Assembly (NCBI GenBank): GCA_002212725.1
Contig: MTCR01000087.1
Coordinates: 1-33,957 of the forward strand
Length of the DNA stretch: 33,957 bases
Source: Sphingobacteriales bacterium TSM_CSM
Lineage (GTDB): Bacteria > Bacteroidota > Bacteroidia > Chitinophagales > UBA2359
Direction of reading: 5' to 3'
The notes beneath the pieces are model-generated. The model was not told the origin of the DNA, made no database searches, and saw only the letters and a program-made list of their open reading frames with translations. Below, in pieces: positions 8,756 through 16,364 of the stretch. Every line of letters starts with the position of its first letter. Within the stretch, counting starts at the first letter, position 1. A program made the position numbers and the translations under genes.

Positions 8756-8766
8756 GGGTAAAAATA
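8756..8766 (-). promoter_or_regulatory. TATTTTTACCC motif upstream of phosphatase gene
   Basis: On the minus strand the 11-mer TATTTTTACCC lies at -46 to -56 from the ATG at 8710. The flavoprotein gene has the identical 11-mer at the identical distance (1777-1787). A shared promoter or regulator site is possible; chance in AT-rich leader DNA cannot be excluded. Confidence 0.25.
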
Positions 8767-8790
8767 CAACAAAATGCGTGCATTGCAACT

Positions 8791-8934
8791 ATGGCAACAC
8801 GGGTTAATTGGCGGCAATTGTTTACCATCTGTTTTTTACTATGCCTTTTCTGCTTTAGCTGTTCTGTTTTAAGCCTCGCCGGGCAGAATTTTAAACAACG
8901 CATTGATATGGGTTTGAACCTTACCCAAGGGTAA
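8791..8934 (+). CDS. Possible small secreted or lipoprotein peptide (47 aa)
   Basis: An ATG-started frame of 47 residues lies between the divergent phosphatase and MFS genes. It begins MATRVNWRQLF, then a strongly hydrophobic, cysteine-rich core (TICFLLCLFCFSCSVLSLAG) and a short polar tail ending GLNLTQG. The positive N-terminus followed by a hydrophobic stretch looks like a signal peptide or single membrane helix. It ends 30 bp before the GTG of the MFS gene, so the two could be co-transcribed. I do not recognise a family. It could also be non-coding spacer with a chance frame; conservation in related genomes would decide. Confidence 0.4.
   Translation: MATRVNWRQLFTICFLLCLFCFSCSVLSLAGQNFKQRIDMGLNLTQG
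8921..8934. promoter_or_regulatory. Palindrome TTACCCAAGGGTAA before MFS gene
   Basis: Two 6-bp arms, TTACCC and GGGTAA, flank a two-base centre, 30 bp before the GTG start of the MFS transporter. It overlaps the stop codon of the candidate 47-residue frame. It could be an operator for the transporter; no regulator is adjacent. Confidence 0.3.
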
Positions 8935-8964
8935 ACCGTTTAACTTTATTTAACCTGCTTTGCC

Positions 8965-10206
8965 GTGTTACGTTTTTTAAAGGCATACCAAAAAGTTGAC
9001 AGAAACATACTGTATCTTATAGTTGCAGAATTGTTTCTGCAGCTCATTAATACCAGTTTTACGCTCATACTTAACCTGTACATGACCAAAAGCGGCTACC
9101 CCGACCACGAAATAGCCTCTTTTACTGCCTACCGTTTTATGAGTGTGGTGCTGTTTGCCCTGCCTTTCGGGTTGTATATACGCGGGCGGAGCATCAGGCC
9201 GATGCTGCTGTTGTCGGCCGTTTTACTGCCGGTTGTTTCGCTCATAATATTGGAAGCGGTAAGCCATAAAATAAACTGGTTGCTGCAAATAAGCCTTATA
9301 ATTTGGGGTATTTGTTTTACCGCCAACCAAATAGCCATATTGCCTTTTATATTGCGCAACTCCAACCCTGCCGGCCATACCGAGAGCATTTCGCTCAACG
9401 CATCGGTGTGGAGTTTTGCCACCATTGTGGCGGGGCTGTTCATTTGGTTGCTGTCGGGCATTAACCCTCATATTTTTACCGATAAACTGTTGTTGCAAAT
9501 TTTCTCCTTATCGGGATTTGCCGCCGCATGGTTTATCTGGCAAATGCCGGCAAAAGAAGAAATTCCCGAAGCACAACATTCGGGCAATAACCCGGCACTG
9601 CACCACTACGATTGGGATATTATTGCCAAAGCCATTGTGCCTACCACCATGATTGCCGTGGGCGCCGGGCTTACCATACCGTTTATGAACCTGTTTTTTT
9701 TCCACGTTTTCGGGCTTAACTCCGATAGTTTTTCGCTCCTTGGGTCGGTAACCGGGGTGGTGGTGGCTTTGTTCTCTTTGCAGGCACCGCTGGTAAAAAG
9801 AAAATTTGGCTACGAAGCCATAACCGGCACCCAATTGTTGGCCATTGTTGCCCTTATGTTGCTGGGCGCTACCGATTTTATAAGCCATTGGCCTTTTGCC
9901 CTGTATATTGCCGCCTTTTGTTTTATTATAAGGCAACCGCTCATGAACTTAGCCAACCCCATGACCTCGCAAATGACCATGTATTACGTGGGCAAAAAAA
10001 ATCAGGAGTTGGTAAGCGCTATTACCTCCTCTATTTGGTCGGGAAGTTGGTTTTTCAGTTCATTAGTGTTTCGCTATCTGCGCGAAATGGATTTGCGCTA
10101 TGGCTATATTATTTACATAACCGCCGCTTTTTACGTGCTGGGTGTATTTTTTTACCACCTGCTCATTAAAGATTTCAGGCGCAAAGAACAGTTGGGGTTA
10201 ATTTAA
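8965..10206 (+). CDS. MFS-type membrane transporter
   Basis: A 413-residue integral membrane protein with about twelve hydrophobic helices in two halves, separated by a charged cytoplasmic loop around residues 195-220. The pattern fits the major facilitator superfamily. No substrate-specific motif is recognised; the short RGRS loop after the second helix region resembles the MFS loop 2-3. The GTG at 8965 is the first start in frame, and no ATG precedes it. The lumazine synthase gene begins 37 bp downstream on the same strand and is probably co-transcribed, but this does not prove a flavin substrate. Riboflavin-type transport is only a guess from position. Confidence 0.8.
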   Translation: MLRFLKAYQKVDRNILYLIVAELFLQLINTSFTLILNLYMTKSGYPDHEIASFTAYRFMSVVLFALPFGLYIRGRSIRPMLLLSAVLLPVVSLIILEAVSHKINWLLQISLIIWGICFTANQIAILPFILRNSNPAGHTESISLNASVWSFATIVAGLFIWLLSGINPHIFTDKLLLQIFSLSGFAAAWFIWQMPAKEEIPEAQHSGNNPALHHYDWDIIAKAIVPTTMIAVGAGLTIPFMNLFFFHVFGLNSDSFSLLGSVTGVVVALFSLQAPLVKRKFGYEAITGTQLLAIVALMLLGATDFISHWPFALYIAAFCFIIRQPLMNLANPMTSQMTMYYVGKKNQELVSAITSSIWSGSWFFSSLVFRYLREMDLRYGYIIYITAAFYVLGVFFYHLLIKDFRRKEQLGLI

Positions 10207-10243
10207 GCGCGCCTTTTTCAAGAAAATATTTCTATTTACTACT

Positions 10244-10741
10244 ATGGCATCATTTCTCAAAAACCTGTCTGAATACAACGCCCATGAGGTGCCTTCTGCC
10301 GCGGCAATGACTTTTGGCATTGTGGTATCTGATTATAACAGCGATATTACCTTTGCCCTGCTGGAAGGTTGTGTAAATACGCTGTTGCTGCACGGCGCCG
10401 AGGAAGATAACATTTATCTGCAACACGTACCCGGAAGTTTTGAACTGCCGCTGGGTGCCCGGTTTTTGTATAAAAGCAAACAACCCGATGCGCTTATTTG
10501 CCTTGGCTGCGTTATTACCGGCGAAACCAAACACGATGATTACATTAACACGGCCGTTTCGCAGGCCATTATGCAACTGGGTTTGGAGTATAACGCCCCG
10601 TTTGTTTTTGGCGTACTTACCCCCCGAACCCACCAACAGGCCTTGGCGCGCGCCGGCGGAAAACATGGCAACAAAGGCGTGGAAGCCGCTGTTACCGCCA
10701 TTAAAATGGCACATGCCGCCCGAATACTGAATGTTGGGTAG
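10244..10741 (+). CDS. ribH: 6,7-dimethyl-8-ribityllumazine synthase
   Basis: A 165-residue cytoplasmic enzyme that condenses 5-amino-6-ribitylaminouracil with 3,4-dihydroxy-2-butanone 4-phosphate to lumazine, the penultimate step of riboflavin synthesis. The length is normal for RibH. Family motifs are all present: VPGSFELPLGA in the N-terminal half, GCVITGETKHDDYI in the centre with the substrate-binding segment, and PFVFGVLT near 124, followed by the RAGGKHGNKGVEAA C-terminal signature. The protein normally forms pentamers or 60-mer capsids. Other riboflavin genes are not in the window, as is common in Bacteroidota where ribH is often separate. The start is ATG at 10244. Confidence 0.97.
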   Translation: MASFLKNLSEYNAHEVPSAAAMTFGIVVSDYNSDITFALLEGCVNTLLLHGAEEDNIYLQHVPGSFELPLGARFLYKSKQPDALICLGCVITGETKHDDYINTAVSQAIMQLGLEYNAPFVFGVLTPRTHQQALARAGGKHGNKGVEAAVTAIKMAHAARILNVG

Positions 10742-10862
10742 TTTATAATTGTGTTTTGCCACAAGCTAAGACAGGCGCAATTTTTATCTTTCGGGCTGTT
10801 GTTTTTTATAATTTAGTTCCCAAATAGCAACACCTGCAGTGGTAAACCGGGTAGTTACAGGC

Positions 10863-10896
10863 AAAAAAAACGCCCCGCCTTTAAAGGGCAGGGCGT
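10863..10896 (-). terminator. Rho-independent terminator of the TonB/T9SS operon
   Basis: On the minus strand a GC-rich hairpin (arms ACGCCC and GGGCGT with an inner GCC/GGC, around a TTTAAA loop; 10870-10896) is followed directly by eight T residues (A-run at 10863-10870 on the plus strand). It lies about 250 bp past the stop codon of the beta-helix gene, beyond the repeat copy, so the repeat is probably transcribed in the operon's 3' end. Confidence 0.75.
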
Positions 10897-10973
10897 AAAA
10901 AAAAGTATGGAAACTTGTCAATCAAATAAAATGTGCCATATACTCATGGCTGCAAGGAAAAGAAAGTGCCTAT

Positions 10974-11145
10974 TTGTATTTATTCAGGTTGTACCTTTAT
11001 TGGTGATGTTCTTACCTGAAATTCTTTCATTTTACCGCAAAGAACGCAAAGTTCCGCAAAGTTTGTTTTGCTCTTTGGTCAATGCTTCCAATTAGCAAGG
11101 AACAAGAGAAAATGCCGGGGTTTACAGGATAGTACCCAAATAGTT
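10974..11145 (+). repeat. MITE-like repeat, copy A
   Basis: About 170 bp aligning, by eye at roughly 80% identity with a few small gaps, to the reverse complement of 15841-16017. Shared landmarks are TTGGTGATGTTCTT (10999-11012), a core of repeated CGCAAAG units, and AAGAGAAAATGCC. The ends carry an imperfect inverted repeat, TTATTCAGGT at 10980 against ACCCAAATAG at 11134. It begins downstream of ribH and ends four bases before the stop codon of the T9SS protein gene. It encodes nothing convincing; a 62-codon frame across it is broken by indels relative to the other copy. Confidence 0.8.
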
Positions 11146-11149
11146 ACGC

Positions 11150-12778
11150 CTATTTTACAAAGAGTTTTGCCGTGGCAGTTGCTCCGTTTTCGGTTACCCT
11201 AATCAGGTACAAGCCGGTCTGCAATTCGGCAGTATTTAAGTAAAAGTCTGCACTGCCTTTTTGCATAACACCGTCAAATACGGTTTTTACCATCCTGCCT
11301 GCAAGGTCGCAAACATGAATTTGTATATGGCTGTTGGCAGCAGCAACCTCAAATTGCAGGTTTGTTTGGCCATAGCTGGGGTTGGGTGTAATTTGCAAAT
11401 TAGCAGCCGCGGTATTGTTTAAAAAATCAACAACGGCGGTGTTGGTATCATAAGTGGTGTTTAAGGCATTCCAGTTAGCCCAGCCGGCAGTCCAGTCGGT
11501 AGTGCCAAAAGCGCCGCGGTAGGTGGTGGGGGTAAAAAAGCCATTGCTGAGGCGGGGGTTGGTAAAATCGGCGCCGGCAAGCAGGGGCGAGCCGGTTTGC
11601 GGGCGGCAGTCGGGCGCATCAAGGTTTTGCGGGTTGGTCAACTGTTGCGATGCAATAGTAGTGGCGGTTTGGTTGCCAAAAGCAGCCGTATTAAACCATG
11701 CAGCCGCATCATAAGTGCTGCCGCTTTCTACAGTAAGAATTTTGGTGGGGTCTGTTGCAACAATGGTGGTGTTTCTTATTTGCAGGTCGTTATTGGTTGC
11801 AGCCGTTTGCGAGGCGGCGCCGTCTAACAGCAAACCGGTAGGAAAACCCATGAGTACCGAGTTATACACAGAACAACGGCTGTTGCGGCGAATATGTGCG
11901 GAGCGGCGGTAGTTGGCGTTAATGGTATTACCTGCATCAAGCACAGGGCCAACAATGGTAACATTAGAAAATACAGGTTGGGTAAATGGCGTGTTGGTAG
12001 TACCCGAGCCGTCGTTATCGCTCTCAAAGCCGTTTGAACCCGATTGGTCGGCAATATCGGGGTCGCGCAGGGAAACGGCAAACTGTATATTGCCCGAGTA
12101 GCCGAAATCGGTATCAAAATCATCGTCCCATCCGCGGTAAGCAATGAGGTATCTGGCATTTACCGTTCCGCCGAAGAACTCAAAAGAGTCATCGCCGCTG
12201 TAGCTTACCTGCACATGTTCAATTACGGTTCCGGCACCTACGCCGCCGCAGGTTAGGCCGTTAATTTCGTTGTTGTCGGTAAAGGCAATACCCGGAAACT
12301 CAATGCGCACATAACGCAGTATGCCTGAGTTGTCGTTGGGGTCGGTTCCGCCGTACAAGGCATCGCCCGATGCATTGTTTACCCCGCCCTCAATTTCGCC
12401 TTCGCTGCCGGGTTTGTTTACGGGCGCTTTGCCGCAAATAATAAGGCCGCCCCAGTCGCCGTAGGTACGGTCGCCGGCGGGCTGGTTTGAGGTAAAAACA
12501 ATGGGCATTTGCTCGGTGCCATCGGCAATAATTTTGGCGCCGCGGGCAATAATAAGCGTTCCCTTGCTGTCTTTATCGCCTTTAATAATAGTACCGGGCT
12601 GAATGGTAAGCGTGGCATTGTTTTTAACATACACATACCCTTGCAGCAAATACACGTTGCTGTTGGTCCAGGTGGTGTTTGCGGTAATTTCGCCCGAAAC
12701 ACTTACCACCGGATTTTGAGCAAAAGCAATGCATACAAACAGAAGCAGCACAAACAGAAACAGTAGATTTTTTTTCAT
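11150..12778 (-). CDS. Secreted beta-helix protein with T9SS type A sorting domain
   Basis: A 542-residue exported protein with a signal peptide (1-20, ending AFAQ). The N-terminal half is rich in short beta-strand repeats (TLTIQPGTIIKG, GTLIIARGAKI, GDWGGLIICGKAP), a right-handed beta-helix-like pattern. The last 75 residues, starting near LQITPNPSYGQTN and ending TATAKLFVK, are a classic T9SS sorting domain, so it should be exported across the outer membrane and anchored or released. Homologues in Bacteroidota are common and sometimes misnamed multidrug transporter; their function is unproven. It follows the TonB receptor gene by 25 bp in the same operon, which suggests a surface partner of that receptor. 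The ATG at 12778 starts the signal peptide. Confidence 0.88.
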   Translation of the reverse strand: MKKNLLFLFVLLLFVCIAFAQNPVVSVSGEITANTTWTNSNVYLLQGYVYVKNNATLTIQPGTIIKGDKDSKGTLIIARGAKIIADGTEQMPIVFTSNQPAGDRTYGDWGGLIICGKAPVNKPGSEGEIEGGVNNASGDALYGGTDPNDNSGILRYVRIEFPGIAFTDNNEINGLTCGGVGAGTVIEHVQVSYSGDDSFEFFGGTVNARYLIAYRGWDDDFDTDFGYSGNIQFAVSLRDPDIADQSGSNGFESDNDGSGTTNTPFTQPVFSNVTIVGPVLDAGNTINANYRRSAHIRRNSRCSVYNSVLMGFPTGLLLDGAASQTAATNNDLQIRNTTIVATDPTKILTVESGSTYDAAAWFNTAAFGNQTATTIASQQLTNPQNLDAPDCRPQTGSPLLAGADFTNPRLSNGFFTPTTYRGAFGTTDWTAGWANWNALNTTYDTNTAVVDFLNNTAAANLQITPNPSYGQTNLQFEVAAANSHIQIHVCDLAGRMVKTVFDGVMQKGSADFYLNTAELQTGLYLIRVTENGATATAKLFVK

Positions 12779-12803
12779 GACAAAAATTTTTGTTTTTTAA
12801 GCG

Positions 12804-15575
12804 TTAAAATTTATAACCTATTGTAATGCCCAGGTTTACCCCGTTTTTGTAGGTTATGGTAGTTTGGTCGGTGTTTTTGTTATATTTGGTGTTGTTATCG
12901 TTGTTTTGGTAAAAGCGGAAAGGCTCGTTCAGCAGGTCGCTTACGGTAAAGCGCACGTTGCCGTTTTTCAAAAAGTCTTTGCTTAACTGAAGGTCGAGCA
13001 GGTTTCTGCCTGCTTCGTATATATCGGGCAATCCTTCGCCATTGTCGCCCACTTCGGCAATGCGGTGTCCTATGCGGTTATACAAAACGGTAGCGCTAAG
13101 GCCGGCCTGTTGCCAGTTATAACTCAAACCCAGGTTTACCACATAAGGCGATTGCCCTTGCAGTGGCCGGTTAATGGGGTTGGCATCATCGGTAGATTCA
13201 ACGCGGGAGTAGATATAGGCTATGTTTGCCCACGATACCATATTTTCGAGTTTTTGGTGTATGAACCCGAAGTTTTTGCGCAGTTCCAGTTCCATACCAT
13301 AATTATTGGCTTGGGCGGCGTTGGTGTAGCTGATAATGAACGAGCCGGCGCCGGGGCTGTTAAGGGTTTGCTCAATGGGGTTGAAGAACTTTTTGTAGAA
13401 GGCGCTAACCGAAAACAGCTGGGCATTTTCGGGGAAAAGTTCGTAGCGAAGGTCGATATTAATAACCGATGCCTGGTCTAAATTGGGGTTGCCGGTTACT
13501 ACCAGCCGGCGTTCAAAATCATAAAACCCGAAAGGTGCAAGTTCTCTGAACTCGGGACGCGAGATGGTTTGTGAGGCAGACAGGCGCAGGTTGCTCTTGT
13601 TGTTAAGGGCATACGACAGGTTGAGCGAGGGCAGCACATCGGTAAAGGTTTTGCTAAGGGTAGAGTCGCCTTTAAAACTGTAAATTACCAAATCCTGTGC
13701 GGCTTGTTCAAAGCGGGCGCCGGCCACAGCCCTGAATTTACCGGTTATTTTGGCGTCCCACATGGCGTAGGCGGCAGTTACGGCACGTTGTGCCCCGTAT
13801 TTATCGGAGTAATTGGTGCTTTCTTCTAGCCTGAACAGGGTAGGGCTTATGTTTTCGGAGGCAAAAATCTGGTCGGCCGGCAATTGCCGTATGGCCAGCG
13901 GTACGCCGGCGGCGCGCACCATACCAAAAATCCGGGCATCAAATTCGCGCGATTTTAATTGGTAAAAAGCGCCAGCTTTTACACTTTGCTCCTGCCCTGC
14001 CAGGTTAAACGGAATGCTTACATCGGCACGGCTGCCATAAGCGCGGTCGTTCAAATCAGAAAAAAAGCGGCCGCCATATCTGAACGAAGGAGAACCCAAC
14101 GGAATTTCGGCTGTGTAGGTGGTGTCTTCGGTATCGGCATCGGCGGGCAGCAGGTAGGTAATGCCGCGCATATCGGGTACTATGCGGTTAATTTGGGTGT
14201 AGTTGCCGTTCCAGCTAATTTTAATTTTGGAAGCAGGCAAAAAGTGTTCGCCCGAAATTTGGTGGGTTTGCAACCGGGTGGCAGTGTACGACAAGAAATT
14301 GCCGCGCTCATAATTGTTGGAGTTGGCAATATTATAACCTTGCCGGGCAACCGAACGGTCGGTAGTGTTGCTGGTAAAACTGCCCTGGTAATTAAACTTG
14401 TGGTTGCCGCGCAGCAGATAGCGCACGTTGAGCAGGTTTCCCCACGACATGGTTTGGGTAAACTGGCGGTCGGCGGCTTCGTAAATTTTAGCATCCAGGT
14501 CAAAATCCTGCCTGTCAACCAATACATTACGGTTAGAATAGCCGTAGGTAGTTGCGGCAATAAACCCAATTTGGTCGCCATTTTTAAGTTTTTTGTTCAA
14601 CCCGCCCGAAACCTGTAAACTTTGCCCCGGCTGTGCCGATTTGTAGGGTTGTATTGCCCATATATTGGGCAGTTGTTTGGTCCACTCGGCACGTTCGGGT
14701 TTGGTAAAAGCGCTCAGGTTATCGGGGGTATTTTGGGGCAGTGCGCGGCTGCTGTTGTCTAATCCTAAAAAAGGTGTTTTCTGGTTGTAATGGCTATAAG
14801 TCTTAAAAGTGGTAATGGAATTGTAAGAACCGCCTGCCTGCACGTTTATAAATGGCTGGTCGGCTACATCGCGGGTTTGCACCTGTATAATACCGCCGGC
14901 AAATTCCGATGGCATATCGGCTCCGGCCGTTTTGTAAATTACCATATTATCTACCATGGCGCTGGGTATCATGTCAAAGGCAAAGGCGCGGCGGTCGGGT
15001 TCGGTGCTGGGCATCAGAGCGCCGTTAATCATGGCAGCATTGTAGCGGTCATTCAACCCCCGTATAATGGCAAATTTACCTTCCTGCACCGTAGTTCCGC
15101 TTACCCGGCGCAGTACTTCGCCGGTGTTGCGGTCGGGTGTTTTTTTAATTACATCGCCGGGCATTACATCGGCAATGGTTACATTATTTTTCTGCAAGGA
15201 AAGCATGGCCGCCACCGATTCGCGCCTTACGGTAGCCGTTACCACCACTTCTACCAGCTCTTGCGAGGCTTCTTTAAGAGTTACGTTTATTTTGACCTGT
15301 CCGTTTTTATCGGCCCATACATCTTCAATCCGCTTGGTTTCGTAACCTATGTAGCTAAACACCAATACATAAGCGGTACTTGCTTCGGGCAATTTAAGAG
15401 TATAGTTGCCGTCAAGGTCGGTGGTTGTTCCAAATGTGGTGTTTTCAATGCTCACATTTACCCCTATCAGGGTTTCATTGGTAGAGGGGTCAATTACTGT
15501 TCCGGTAGCGATTTGCCCGTAAATGCGAGGTAAGCCAATTAAAAAAATGAAACATAAAAAGGTTAAGTTTCTCAT
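12804..15575 (-). CDS. TonB-dependent outer-membrane receptor with CarboxypepD_reg-like domain
   Basis: A 923-residue outer-membrane receptor. After a signal peptide (1-20, ending RIYGQ) comes a carboxypeptidase-regulatory-like domain (about 21-107; GTVIDPSTNETLIGVNVS), then the plug (about 120-240, with TGEVLRRVSGTTVQEGKF and RGLNDRYNAAMING) and a 22-strand-type barrel rich in aromatic and acidic strand pairs. It ends LGITIGYKF, the expected C-terminal aromatic. It imports a bound ligand with energy from TonB-ExbBD. The ligand is not predictable; this is not a SusC-type protein since no SusD partner is present. It leads an operon with the beta-helix T9SS protein, and a TAATTTTG box lies 31 bases upstream. 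Confidence 0.93.
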   Translation of the reverse strand: MRNLTFLCFIFLIGLPRIYGQIATGTVIDPSTNETLIGVNVSIENTTFGTTTDLDGNYTLKLPEASTAYVLVFSYIGYETKRIEDVWADKNGQVKINVTLKEASQELVEVVVTATVRRESVAAMLSLQKNNVTIADVMPGDVIKKTPDRNTGEVLRRVSGTTVQEGKFAIIRGLNDRYNAAMINGALMPSTEPDRRAFAFDMIPSAMVDNMVIYKTAGADMPSEFAGGIIQVQTRDVADQPFINVQAGGSYNSITTFKTYSHYNQKTPFLGLDNSSRALPQNTPDNLSAFTKPERAEWTKQLPNIWAIQPYKSAQPGQSLQVSGGLNKKLKNGDQIGFIAATTYGYSNRNVLVDRQDFDLDAKIYEAADRQFTQTMSWGNLLNVRYLLRGNHKFNYQGSFTSNTTDRSVARQGYNIANSNNYERGNFLSYTATRLQTHQISGEHFLPASKIKISWNGNYTQINRIVPDMRGITYLLPADADTEDTTYTAEIPLGSPSFRYGGRFFSDLNDRAYGSRADVSIPFNLAGQEQSVKAGAFYQLKSREFDARIFGMVRAAGVPLAIRQLPADQIFASENISPTLFRLEESTNYSDKYGAQRAVTAAYAMWDAKITGKFRAVAGARFEQAAQDLVIYSFKGDSTLSKTFTDVLPSLNLSYALNNKSNLRLSASQTISRPEFRELAPFGFYDFERRLVVTGNPNLDQASVINIDLRYELFPENAQLFSVSAFYKKFFNPIEQTLNSPGAGSFIISYTNAAQANNYGMELELRKNFGFIHQKLENMVSWANIAYIYSRVESTDDANPINRPLQGQSPYVVNLGLSYNWQQAGLSATVLYNRIGHRIAEVGDNGEGLPDIYEAGRNLLDLQLSKDFLKNGNVRFTVSDLLNEPFRFYQNNDNNTKYNKNTDQTTITYKNGVNLGITIGYKF

Positions 15576-15605
15576 ACTTTTTGCGTTGTTTTAAATTGTA
15601 CGGTG

Positions 15606-15613
15606 CAAAATTA
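15606..15613 (-). promoter_or_regulatory. Candidate -7 box of the TonB receptor operon
   Basis: On the minus strand TAATTTTG (followed by CA) matches the Bacteroidota TAnnTTTG box, 31 bases before the ATG at 15575. A TTTG lies 16 bases further upstream (15630-15633), slightly closer than the usual 19-21 for a -33 element. Confidence 0.45.
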
Positions 15614-15757
15614 GGGCGGCCAATTACACCAAAACCCTTAAAAATAAAGCATAATAGAAACATAACCCCTTTGTAAGGATAGCTTAACTTTGGCTTAACA
15701 AATGCCCGGCGGCAAAGCACAAACAACCATTTTAGCTGCCAAAATGTATAAAACACA

Positions 15758-15789
15758 AACGGACTTCAGCATATATGCCAAAGTCCGTT
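15758..15789. repeat. Inverted repeat with inner palindrome
   Basis: AACGGACTT (15758-15766) and AAGTCCGTT (15781-15789) are perfect 9-bp arms; between them lies the 10-bp palindrome GCATATATGC (15769-15778), separated by CA on both sides. The whole can fold into a 32-base hairpin with a 2x2 internal loop. There is no T-run, so it is not a normal terminator. It lies about 185 bp upstream of the TonB receptor start. Confidence 0.6.
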
Positions 15790-15840
15790 ACCTAAATGCC
15801 CCTTGTTACACACAGCGCAAACCAAACCAAAACAACGCAT

Positions 15841-16017
15841 AACTATTTAGGTGCTATCTGTAAATCCTGGCATTTTCTCTTGCTCCCTGCTGATTTGCAG
15901 CGTTGACCATAAAGAGCAAAAAAAAACCTTTGCGCAAACCTTTGCGCTCTTTGCAGTAAAATGAAAGGAATTTAGTGAAGAACATCACCAACAAAAGTAC
16001 GACCTAAATAAGTACAA
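15841..16017 (-). repeat. MITE-like repeat, copy B (inverted)
   Basis: The inverted counterpart of 10974-11145. This copy has clearer ends: CTATTTAGGT at 15843-15852 and ACCTAAATAA at 16002-16011 are a 9/10 terminal inverted repeat. Inside is a core of CGCAAAG units and the AAGAGAAAATGCC landmark in reverse. Most base differences from copy A in the better-aligned half are transitions. No transposase is present, so if mobile it was moved by an enzyme encoded elsewhere. Confidence 0.8.
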
Positions 16018-16349
16018 CAATGCAAACTGCCTGCTTAACTTGTGTAAGCAAACATTAAAAAAAGATGCAAAATAATTAGCAGTACAAAGAAGAGAAAAAG
16101 TACTGCCCGTTTACGTTCGGCCATGCTTCTCCCGATTTTCGACCAAAGTTAAAAATTTTACTTTTCTGTGACAAGAATTTTACTTTAAAATGCGAAAAAA
16201 AATTTTTGGACTTCAAATAAGAGAATTTTTATTGGGTATAAACAACCTTGGTTTAAACCCAAACAAAGCCATATACTCCAAAAACAGCACTGTGTTCAAA
16301 TTTTGAAGCTTAAAAAGCGTTATATCATAAAAGGTTTGGCCGAATAGCT

Positions 16350-16357
16350 TAATTTTG
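16350..16357 (+). promoter_or_regulatory. Candidate -7 box of the WD40 gene
   Basis: TAATTTTG, followed by CA, matches TAnnTTTG and lies only 7 bases before the ATG at 16365. If used, the transcript would be leaderless or nearly so. It is the same TAATTTTGCA string as in front of the divergent TonB receptor gene. Confidence 0.4.
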
Positions 16358-16364
16358 CAGCATT

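Larger units (their letters stand above)
10742..11149. other. Intergenic region between ribH and the T9SS protein gene
   Basis: The region between the convergent ends of ribH and the beta-helix gene holds a minus-strand Rho-independent terminator (10863-10896) and one copy of a MITE-like repeat (10974-11145). The remaining stretch 10742-10862 is AT-rich with no protein-like frame. Confidence 0.6.
15576..16364. other. Long AT-rich divergent intergenic region
   Basis: About 790 bp separate the TonB receptor (minus) and WD40 (plus) genes. From left to right it holds a minus-strand -7 box, a long hairpin with an inner palindrome (15758-15789), a MITE-like repeat copy (15841-16017), a short hairpin TGCTTA/TAAGCA (16032-16050), an AT-rich stretch (16140-16349) and the plus-strand -7 box. 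No gene or tRNA was seen. Confidence 0.6.

Noticed and set aside
8700..8903. A minus-strand frame of 67 residues opposite the small candidate gene
   Set aside because: It overlaps the phosphatase start and has no signal or domain; the plus-strand frame looks more protein-like.
10863..10896. Terminator for ribH on the plus strand
   Set aside because: On the plus strand the hairpin is followed by A residues; only the minus strand has the T-run.
10907..11095. A 62-residue frame inside repeat copy A
   Set aside because: The frame is not kept in copy B, which differs by indels, so it is a by-product of the repeat.
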